A DNA stretch of 64,000 bases from Microthyrium microscopicum (Eukaryota; Ascomycota; Dothideomycetes; Microthyriales; Microthyriaceae), in NCBI GenBank assembly GCA_010405405.1, contig MU004243.1:367340-431339 (forward strand), in the 5' to 3' direction. The position numbers were made by a program, and so were the translations under genes. Positions 55,355-64,000 of this stretch are shown in pieces. The notes under the pieces are model-generated. The model searched no databases. It had not been told where the DNA came from and saw only the letters and a program-made list of their open reading frames with translations. The first letter of the stretch is position 1, and each line of letters starts with the position of its first letter.

Positions 55355-58316
55355 TCAATCAGCAGTCGTTAAGCTTTGCCGATTAGTGCTGAGGCTTGCG
55401 GGTCGGAGAGACGCGCTGCGACCCAAGGCAGTGTTCGACGATGAGCCCGAGTAAAGATTAAGGCTGCGTCGCTTTGTTTTCTTTTCCTCGGCTTCGGCGT
55501 CATCAGGAGCAAGTCGATCGTTGCCAAATAGACGACTCGAGGCGCGGGCAAAAGACGCTGTCGAATTGGTAGGAGATGGTAGTCCGCCATTGGTGACTAC
55601 TCGTCGCAGCGCACTGCTTTGTTGTGTGGAATGTTGAGGAGTATAGTGGCCCTCAGAGTTGCGTGGAACTCCAAGATTAGAAGAGAGTCGGTCACTTCGT
55701 TTGCGAAGCATTGAACCAACTTCTGTCACGGCACGAGAAGGCGCCCGAAAGCTTACAACTTCGTCGTCATCGTCAGCCTGAGCTCGCCGCGCTCTAAGAG
55801 ACGTGCCAGCGCGCATCAATGCGGAAGGTATGGGCGAGGATTTAGGATGTTCTTGTTGGCCAAGTCGTTGTTGAGCTGTTTGTAACGACTCACGTGGACT
55901 ACTCGCAGCCGAATTAGACCCCAGATTAGAAGCTCGACGAGCTTCGAGACGTTCTAGCGCCCGGCTAGATGCAGGTCGTGCCTCTCGTTCTTCGGGTTCA
56001 AGACTCATATGCCTACTATAAGTTCTAGGGGCAGATTCGCCGGGCGTTTGGGGGGTGTTTTGTGCTGAATCTCGACTCGCGCGGTTCTGTCCAAGAGTCT
56101 GTATTGAAAGCCGTTTTGTAGCCTCGGGAGATACAGGTCGTGGGTGATCATCAAGGAGTGCCACACATAAATCTGTTATATTACGACAGAGGTTGTCGGC
56201 TTTTCGCTTCATCTGACGATCGCCTGCGAGCGAATTGGTTCCTGTAGCCGATGAATAGACAGAACCGCTGGGAATAACTCCTCGTGCTGCCATTGCCATT
56301 TCTAGTGCTCCAGATGCAGAAGTTTCTAGAGCTCGATAGACTGCTGGGCTGAGAGTAGTCTTGCATCGTGCTAGCGATTGGTGTAGATTGGGATGTATAT
56401 TGGAGGCTTCTTGCCCTCCCTGATTTCCATTCGCAGTAGACTTGAAGCCCATTGGAAGCTTTGGGGATGATGAGACTGTCGTTATGGTAGTTGTCGCGGT
56501 TCGTGGTCGTTCCCCGGAGCCATTGGATCCTGCCGCTCCTGAATAGCCTCTGCCGTGGTCTATTCTATGCACATGTGATTTTCGTTCAGCCATTTCGTCC
56601 CAAACATTCGACTGAACAGTGGAAACGACAGATTCACCGTCTGTACGAGGATCCTGCTGATAGCTGCTCCGCGTCGCCTTGGGTGACTGTTCAGTTGGAG
56701 TTGTGGAATAATTCAACCTGGATATCCGCTGGTAGGATCGTCCGGGAAATTGGTCAGCAACAGAAGCGCGACGCTGATTTGTTGATGTGTATTCCGAGGC
56801 TCTAGAAACAACAGAAGGGGTTTGAGGTCCAGAATACCGAGGTCGATAAGAGGCGATATTTTGTCTATCCTGAAGAGTTGTTGACGTACGTGTGGAGACA
56901 CCAATAACGGATGCGGCACCAGAAGGCCTTCGGTAGGCAGTCATATTTTGCATGGCAGAATATCGACCACTATCTCCAGTATCCAGTGGACTTGAGTTTC
57001 GTCGGCGAGATAATTGAAGGTCGTTTTGTAACAAATTCCGTTCAGTAGGACGGCGGCCGCGAATCTGGATGGAGTCAGACGAAAGGCTCAGGAGTATGAA
57101 AATTTGAGGGAGAGGTTTGTCGTGGAGGGGTACAAAAGAACAATCGCGGTTGTCAATAAATGACTTGAGGTTGCCTCAATCATATTGTCACTATCATTTG
57201 GAGGTGCTCGAGTTCTTGGTGCCAATGACCCAATGGGGAAGGAACGATGTGATGGGACCTAAAACATACCTGAAGATGGTCTAATTGGCTCGTCACATCT
57301 GCAATCTCTTCTTCCTCCTGTCTATGCGTCTCTTCTTCTTGCAATGTTCCCTCATCGCCCAATTTTAAGAATAAATCTTCACTGCTTTGACTTGACTCGA
57401 TGCCTTCTTCCGAGGGTTGCCGCTGCGCTCGTTGCATTTTACGATGTACAATGTCAAACGCCGATTCCGATGGAGCAGCTTGTCTCCATTGCGACTGATT
57501 TTTCCTCATTATTGCGTCTAGTGATTCCATTTCGTTATGTTCAAAGGTTGTGGGAGAAAGCAGACCTTGTGCCTGCTGCTGTGCCGAGTCAGAGGATTGG
57601 TCTCTCGAGCGCGGTCTCGACGAGAAATCCGATCGAGCAGCAGAAGTGTTGACGGTTAGAGGCAAGGTTCCCGAGTTATATGGTTTTTGCTTTTGCGCTG
57701 CAAAGGTCGATGCAGCAGGATTTTGAGCAAGCCTTGCAAGTTCAGAATGATAGGAACCTCTGGTTATTAGAGCGGGAGGAGGACCGTAGGATGTCTCAAT
57801 GCCATTCGCACTAAAAGAAGCGGGAGGACGTCGTGCTGAAGAGCCTCGCCTTTCAGATGTAGAAGAGGATCGTGATTGCGCTCGCGATTGCGCAGGATTG
57901 GCGGATGTGGGTGAAAGAAGGCCGGATAAGGATGGAGAGGGATTGACAGTGGCTCGACTTGAAGAGGGTCGCTTGGAGACGTGAAGATCAGAGACAGTGG
58001 GCGACTTTCGTATGGCAGCGGGTCGCGAAGATCTGGGTGCCTTAGTAGATGCGGAGAGGTCGGAATTGGCTTGCGAGCCTTGAGGTCCTGGCGCTGTAGA
58101 GGGGCGCTTGTCTAGGTTGGACGGAGAGAGTAGTGGAGAAGAAGGCGAGGGCAGCGGAGGGGGAGAATAAGGGAGTTGGAGTTGGCGGGAGGAAGAAGAA
58201 GAGACATGTCGCGATGTTTCTTGGGGGAAGTGTGGAGGCACAAGATAGTGTTTAGTGTTTGCAGCATGCATGTGGTCAGTGAATGGACCGGGATGTTGTC
58301 TGGAAATGGAAGTCAT
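55355..58316 (-). CDS. Large low-complexity Ser/Arg/Pro-rich protein, unrecognised
   Basis: Two minus-strand exons, 58316-57270 and 57064-55355, encode 918 residues. Exon 1 ends VTSQLDHLQ and joins IRGRRPTERNLLQNDLQLSR in phase 0 across a 205-nt intron. Almost the whole chain is disordered: Ser/Pro-rich N-terminus (LPSPSSPLLSPSNLDKRPST), basic-Ser repeats, and an acidic helix with EEEEIADVTSQL near residue 340. One ordered island at about 570-660 reads HQSLARCKTTLSPAVYRALETSASGALEMAMAARG and then RQMKRKADNLCRNITDLCVALLDD (first block shortened here to its core). I do not recognise a named family; composition suggests a cytoskeletal, polarity or signalling scaffold. Confidence 0.8.
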
Positions 58317-60817
58317 GCTTCAGTCGAAGTCGGTGGTCGCGCTTTCCTTTGCTTGCTTTGGGGCATAAGGCAGGGCAGGTGCACCTTGCAGACCCACTAT
58401 ACCGTACTACTGCAGGCTCGCGCTCAAGTCCAAGTCAAGGTCCCAAGGGAATTGATAGGAAAGGCACTGCAAATGCTGGCATACGATCCCGAAAAAAATA
58501 CCTGGCCCAACTTCCAAGATGCTGACGATGTTGTGATAGCTGAGGTTCATCCACGTCGGGACCGCAGGCCTGTCTTTTCACAGTCTTTTTCTCGTCTGTC
58601 ACACCTACTCCCACGGAGCCTTGCTTCTTGCGACACTTGCGCTCCAGGGGATTTCGGAGACTGGAACCAGGCGAGCTGCTGAAGACCACCAATCGCTTAC
58701 TGCTTTCAGTCGCGTAGAATAAGCTCAATTGACTCCTTGACTCTTGTCGCGCGGGAATGTCTTCTTTCGCGAGATCTGTAATTACACAAGGACTGCGCGG
58801 TGCAACAAAGGTTATCCGAAGAATCGATTATATCATGGTATCCACCGCGATTGGCTGACTGAGCCTTGCGAGAGCTGGCTAATTTTGATATTGGTTGAGT
58901 TGTTGAAAAGACGAAAATGACAGACTAGAGAAGAATGACAGAAGAAGAACGATGAGCATATTGCTTCAAATCATTCTGGACTCGAATCTCTTTTGAGGCT
59001 TTGAAGGATTCCTTCTTTTCTCACCCAATTCAGAACATCAATTTTCTATCCTGGTCTGGCTTCCCCAAGCTATCGTTATCCATGCAAGCCATCAAGCCAC
59101 AGCAATCACAAACTCTTGAACTGCTGAGCGGCTCTGAGTTTCGGACCTTCTTTACGACCACCTGCAAGTCTCCATCCCATTCCCCACATTAAATCTATCA
59201 TTTTGTAGAGCCGCGAACGCGAGATATCATGTTCCGCGAAGATTACCTACCTGTGTAGATATCTCATGCGCAACTACTGCAATTCACCCACCTCAATCAC
59301 GGGAAATTCAATGCCTATCCAAGATTATGCAAGGTTCCAGCAATCAACAAAATATAAACATATTCCCCAATTCTGAATGGTCGATTGTGGCAGGTTTCAT
59401 ATTTTTACTGAAATGTGCCTTCCCGCTGCAGGCCCCAGATTTAGCTGCGTAAAGCCTGCATATAACCTGTACGACGCCAGACGCGACTTGAAAGGAGAGC
59501 GTGTTTTCCATATTCCTGTTGTACCAAGTCTTCATCGTGTTTGTTGTCGAAAAATGAAGTCAATGTCTTCCAATTCATTCGAAAGTGCGCTGGACGTTGC
59601 AAGGCTTGGTACCGAAATCGCGTATATCATGATTCATATGCCCCTTTTCAACGCGCCTAACTCCCATGTCTTGATGTCTCCGAATATTCCTAACTTCCAA
59701 CTTCCATGTGGGCAATCTCTAGGTTCAATATCAAAAACAAAACTCCAAGTCTTGCGCACAAGGTTCCTTCCAAACCATCCCTGGCATGAGCCGTCCATCT
59801 GACACTCCAGCTTCTCGCCAAATACCCAGCATTCTTCGCCGAAAGATCGTGAGACTTCCATCACAAACACGGCGTCCCATCAACAAAAACGATCTACAAT
59901 TACCTCGCACGTTTAGCAGTGCTCCTCCTCGCCAAATATTGACGCCTTGTCTGGGCAGAAAAACGTGTCTAACGAACCAACCAGCAGCTCTCAAGTCCTC
60001 ATCCCGCCATCGCGTCGGGAACACGGGAAGCTTAAAAAACGTTATGAGGCTGACTTTCAAACTGACACGAACCATCTCTTTTCTTTTTCTCCTCGTGAAG
60101 CGGCTCCTTTTGAATTCAATTTTGTCACTTCCATGACCATCAAATACCATGCCTCGTCCCCAGCACAAACCTTCGCAATCTTCCCAGGGATATCGTTTGA
60201 TTTTCCCTACGTATCGGAAAATCAGTGTTATTGTCCCTTGGTGACTGCATGGCATGCATGGTACCTTTTTTTGAGTTTGTTCGTCAATGCTCAGCAAAGG
60301 AGTTTGCATTAGCCAATTTGACGATATGTCTGCCATGCAGGAGAGACACAAATTAGTGCTTGCAGAGTGCAGGTAGGATGCAGCGGTCTTTCTCCATACT
60401 TTGGATAGGCAATTTATCGCTAAGATTGGCGGGTTTTCTGCGTTGGCTCCCGGTGCTACTGCCAATAATTACTGTAGTTTTAGGTACATCATGAGGTGTC
60501 TCAGTAGTGGTGATTATTGAAAGGCTGCTTGGGCCGGTTGTGGTACAATGCTTTGTTTTGTGCTGGCTTATGATGACAATTTGGAGAAGAGCATGGCTTT
60601 GAAGATTTGGATAAGCACGACTCGAAAATGTTCCAAGCTGGACATTATTTCAGAATCAATGAAGGCGTACTGCCATTGAGTACCTCCCGTTCCTCCTTGA
60701 AAACTGCTCTTAAATCGGGTGTTGATTTTTTGATAGATCAAGACAGAAGCAACCAGTCTCTAACTCCCAGTCTCCATTTCCAGCAATTCAAAGTCTTTAT
60801 TGAGCGTCATTCGGGTT
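58317..60817. other. Long gap with unsupported ORFs
   Basis: 2.5 kb without a recognisable gene. The longest ORFs (59731-60465 minus, 244 codons; 59786-60136 and 59947-60312 plus) overlap each other, and 58176-58682 plus overlaps the 5' end of the neighbouring gene. A short plus-strand protein starting at 59786 (MSRPSDTPASRQIPS, basic) is the least unlikely candidate. Confidence 0.4.
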
Positions 60818-61759
60818 TCAATCCTTTTGAAATTCTATGTCAACTACAATAGGCTTGTTCATCACCTTTTGTGTGCCCCTGGAAAAGCTCTTAGCCATAA
60901 TTGCTGCGTTGACCACGCAAGTACTGTTTCCAGTAGAATTTTCCCGGCTCAATTCCATCTCAAGGAGTTTGTTAATTGAGGTAACGTCTTCTCGAATCCA
61001 AGAATCCTGTCCTTTCTTTCCAGTCAGATCTACGAGGCTCAGCTTCTGTCGACTTGCTACTCCAGGATCGTTCCACCTACAGAGTCTCTCAACTTGGCCA
61101 TCATTTTCACTCCAGGCTATTGAATATGCTCCTCGACCTTCATGCCGATGTCCACAAACGTGTAGTCGAGGTCTGACTCGCTGTAGTGTCTTCAGCAGAT
61201 CAGTGCATCCATCACTCTGCCCCTCTTTCGTGATGTCGCAAATTCCCTGCGGTGGACCATGAGTTATGAGGATATCAGTATCCAGTGGAACTTCCGACCA
61301 CAGGGCTTCTGCTTCTGATGGTTGGTAGCCGAACGCCCATGTTCCATTGGCCAGTGACCATGGGCTCCCAAAGATATTGAGTGTCACTTTGTGGTCGCCA
61401 ACAGGCACCTCCAAGCTCTTGGACTCATGGCATAAGTAAGTGACCGAGTCAGCTTTTGTGACCATGTCTTGTATCTCATCAACATCCTGTGGGTTTTGAT
61501 TGTGCATTCGCACTCCGTGCGTCGAGTAGAATTCCTTATCTAGCGTAACATCATGGTTTCCAGCCACGAGGATCTTTGCGACGAAACCTTTCCGTGATTG
61601 AAGCCAGTCAAGTTGTTTTCGCAGCTCTGCTTTCGTGCCTTGGTTTGTGAGGTCACCAGCATGGATTAGAATGTCGCCAGCCGGGAGAGATGGCGTTTGA
61701 TTGTGGGTGTCCGAAACGCATACAATTCTGAGTTTCGAGGTTTTGCCGTTGACTGACAT
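60818..61759 (-). CDS. Calcineurin-like metallophosphoesterase (MPPED/UPF0046 type)
   Basis: A single minus-strand exon of 313 residues. The five metal-binding motifs of the superfamily are in order: VSDTHN, HAGDLTNQG, AGNHDVTLD, LITHGPPQGICD and CGHRHEGRG, giving the usual Asp/His/Asn set for two metals. Length and the GPP-x-GICD segment place it with the MPPED1/2-related proteins that are widespread in fungi. These cleave phosphodiester substrates in vitro; the natural substrate is unknown. No signal peptide. The C-terminal 60 residues after DPGVAS are poorly conserved-looking. Confidence 0.93.
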   Translation of the reverse strand: MSVNGKTSKLRIVCVSDTHNQTPSLPAGDILIHAGDLTNQGTKAELRKQLDWLQSRKGFVAKILVAGNHDVTLDKEFYSTHGVRMHNQNPQDVDEIQDMVTKADSVTYLCHESKSLEVPVGDHKVTLNIFGSPWSLANGTWAFGYQPSEAEALWSEVPLDTDILITHGPPQGICDITKEGQSDGCTDLLKTLQRVRPRLHVCGHRHEGRGAYSIAWSENDGQVERLCRWNDPGVASRQKLSLVDLTGKKGQDSWIREDVTSINKLLEMELSRENSTGNSTCVVNAAIMAKSFSRGTQKVMNKPIVVDIEFQKD

Positions 61760-62701
61760 TGCTTATAGCCCTATAGGATAGAGCAGTGACAGGTCTTGAG
61801 ATATCCCACCCTTGACTTATTGGATGTTGTTCTTTGGGAGATACCTTTTCATGACTCATTATAGCCATGGATAGAGAGACATGAAGCAAGAAAGAGGGGT
61901 AGACAGACCTACAGTAATAAGTTTGTCCGGTGAAGAACTTGGTCGAAGCACTGAGGTTGCAATAGCCCCCGATACATGTACTATTGGCACTTGTTCGCAA
62001 TACATTTTTTTGGGCAGACAATCAATCTCGCTGATCTAGCTGTATGAGCAGTTATGCTGATGCTCATTTTGGTCAATCAACTTTTTTATCAATCACTGGT
62101 GCCTATCAGCCAAAGCGTTGGACTTTCAGCCTATTTACGAATAGCAAGTTGGCCCACCCGCCGTTGAGTTGCACGCTACCCTTTTTCTTTAAAACTGAGA
62201 CCTGCTTTGTGGTCGTGGCACACAGTATACTTGATTGCTTCAGCCAGCCAGTTTCTTGCAACCCTTTCATATTCATTATGGTCGGTCGTTCCAACCAAGC
62301 AAGTCACCGCAGCCTGTCGAATACAATGTGAAATCGTGGCTCCTTTTAGCAGACTCGTTGTTATCTGATCGTTAACTTGAGGCACCTCAAATCTCGGCAG
62401 AGGAATTCAAGTATGTTCGTGGGCATTGCGGTTTCGTGAGCACCTTTGAGGACGAATCTGGTTTGCGATCTATTGAAGAGCTGCTAAAGACCATTCCTAC
62501 TGTTCAAGACATGGTTCCGGTTTGAGCTAAGGTAATAATCTCATCGTGTGCGACTTTGTAAGAAGTAATTTCCCTATTTAGAGCTAGAGTTCAGTTATAA
62601 CAGCTTTCATATGCTTGGCAATGCAGTGTCACTCTTATCATTGTTCGGGCTACTTTGCAGACAGCAGCTGAAAACTTCTCGAAAACTACAGGGCGCAGCA
62701 A
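61760..62701. other. Intergenic, no gene seen
   Basis: 940 bases between two minus-strand genes. Only short ORFs on both strands. Confidence 0.4.
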
Positions 62702-64000
62702 TCAAGCCGAGTTCAACAATGCATCCAAGACAGCCGGCATACCACTCTCCACCTTCTTAACCACTTCGGGCAACATCTCTGTCAACTCCTTCGCACTTCC
62801 TGTCCTCACAGCCCATAGCTCACCTCCCGCAGCAGCCTTCGCAATGCCTCCATAATCTGGGCTTGGATCGAAATCAAGATTCATATCCTTCCTCGAAGCC
62901 TTACTCGCCATGCCTTCTGGATGTACCAACAACAACGAGCGCCTTGGTGCATGCCAGCCCTTGTTGTTCAATACCACCGTCAGCACAGGAATTTTGTACC
63001 TTCTTGCAATCCAGTAGACGCTGCCGGGCACACTGAACAAATACGAGCCATCGCCAACGATCTGGCACACAAAGCGAGGACGCTCAGATGCCTTCATAGA
63101 GGCAAGTTTGATACCGAGAGCTGCGCCGCCGCTCCAGCCAAGACCGCCGCCGCCACAGTTGAGCCAAGTGCCGGGGAGGGTGCATTGGAGTTGGTCGGCG
63201 CAGACAAGAGTTTGGGTGACGGCTTCGATGACCCATATTGTGTCCTTTGGAAGATGTTGGCGTAGCTGGGCGACTAAGAAAGGTGTGTCGTAGGTGTCAT
63301 TGTCAGTAGGTTTGGCGACGTCGGATATGCTGGTCAACAGAGCTTTGTAAGAATTGTCGCGGGCTTGACGACGCTCCGAGTAAGCGGAGGATGATAGGGT
63401 GGTAGTGAAGGAGCTCTCGGATTTGATGTAGGAGGTGATTTGGTTGATGGAAGCGGCGGCATCGGCCTTGTAGCGAGCGAGTGCGTTGATATAGAAGACT
63501 GGCTGTTGCTGTTTCAGCGGATCGACGTCGATGTGGTAGATTTTTGCATCGCTGTTTGGTATATTTTGGGTATTGATCCAGGGGACGTCGCAGTCAAGGA
63601 CGAGGATGACATCGGCTGTGGTGATAGACTTGTCTACACTGAATCGTGTACTGAGCCAGCCCCTGCGAGTAAATGTTAGTGATGATGTGGGTTGATGGCC
63701 AGTGGACTTACGGGTGATCAGCTGGGAAACACATATCGCAGCCACCAGTATCCAGGACTCGAAGTCCTGATATAGTATCGGCGAGTTTGACTAGCTCGCA
63801 AGGGCAGGACTGATCTCGACCAGAATAGCCAGTTACAATCAATGGCTCTTTTGCATTCACCAAAGCCTCCGCAATCATCTTCACTGCAGATATGGGTAAA
63901 GCACCAGATACAACTGGTGTCCAGTACCGTTGATCAAGTTTGTATGGCTTAATGTCCTCTTCCATCGGCTCTCGAGCGCCATACAAATATACTGGACCTT
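62702..64000 (-). CDS. Thiamine diphosphate-dependent enzyme (acetolactate synthase/decarboxylase-like), partial
   Basis: Two minus-strand exons are visible, 64000-63712 (continuing beyond the window) and 63662-62702, about 416 residues of the middle and C-terminal parts. The first reads GPVYLYGAREPMEED and PLIVTGYSGRDQSC, the central FAD/regulatory domain of ThDP enzymes. The second has VILVLDCDVPWI and HIDVDPL, then the PP domain: WLNCGGGGLGWSGGAALGIK and the thiamine-binding VGDGSYLFSVPGSVYW, ending near VVLNNKGWH. GDGS followed about 25 residues later by NN fits the GDG-NN motif. Likely an acetolactate synthase-like or benzoylformate decarboxylase-like enzyme. The exact reaction needs the missing N-terminus with its catalytic Glu. 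Confidence 0.88.

Noticed and set aside
55017-55358. Hydrophobic ORF overlapping the stop of the large low-complexity gene by ATGA
   Set aside because: A bacterial-style overlap has no meaning in this fungal context, and the sequence is not recognisable; it is probably 3' UTR.
58176-58682. 168-codon plus-strand ORF
   Set aside because: It starts inside the 5' coding part of the minus-strand low-complexity gene and shows no similarity or signal.
59731-60465. 244-codon minus-strand ORF in the 58-61 kb gap
   Set aside because: It overlaps two plus-strand ORFs, has no recognisable motif, and its composition is irregular; none of the three readings is convincing.
1-64000. Transposons, retroelement remains, CRISPR and rRNA or tRNA genes
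   Set aside because: No transposase or reverse-transcriptase-like protein, terminal repeats or RNA-gene signatures were noticed on either strand by eye; a profile or cloverleaf search was not possible.

Overview
The window is from the nuclear genome of a filamentous ascomycete (Pezizomycotina; a leotiomycete-like fungus is my guess, not shown). The evidence is dense single genes on both strands; short GT-AG introns with CTAAC/CTGAC-like branch points; a HET-C gene; fungal families such as OM14, FYV7, UBA4, TRI12-type MFS and C2H2 plus MHR transcription factors; and many small secreted cysteine-rich proteins. I assembled exon structures by hand from splice signals and reading frame. I see no rRNA or tRNA gene, CRISPR array or intact transposon.

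Layout. 0-5 kb: the 3' end of a YVTN-type beta-propeller gene, a short-chain dehydrogenase and an unrecognised nuclear-type protein. 5.7-22 kb: mostly surface and secreted proteins (a small cysteine-rich secreted protein, HET-C with a repeat-rich tail, a lectin-like single-pass membrane protein, a small cysteine-rich membrane protein, and a large secreted protein built on a GH18 class III chitinase fold without its catalytic residues), with a coiled-coil membrane protein and mitochondrial threonyl-tRNA synthetase between them. 22-27 kb: a methyltransferase, a second small cysteine-rich secreted protein, and the convergent mitochondrial genes MIA40 and OM14. 27-36.6 kb: an unresolved membrane-protein locus, a C2H2/MHR transcription factor with a 16-nt microexon, a PhlG-like hydrolase, and a divergent pair of a small conserved protein and an FAD aromatic hydroxylase. 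This could be a small aromatic-catabolism cluster.

36.6-47.4 kb: housekeeping genes. Cysteinyl-tRNA synthetase and ribosomal protein S7 share a divergent promoter. Then come a guanyl-specific RNase, UBA4, a GT31-like glycosyltransferase with a PAN-like tail, and FYV7. 48.5-64 kb: a TRI12-type MFS transporter, a methyltransferase, the complex I assembly factor NDUFAF5, a glutathione S-transferase, a large low-complexity protein, a metallophosphoesterase, and a thiamine-diphosphate enzyme cut off by the window end.

The most unusual items are the predicted catalytically dead GH18 protein with nine ALPVAAP repeats, the 16-nt microexon behind a GC-AG intron that completes a zinc finger, and several short intron-split secreted-protein genes that simple ORF calling misses.
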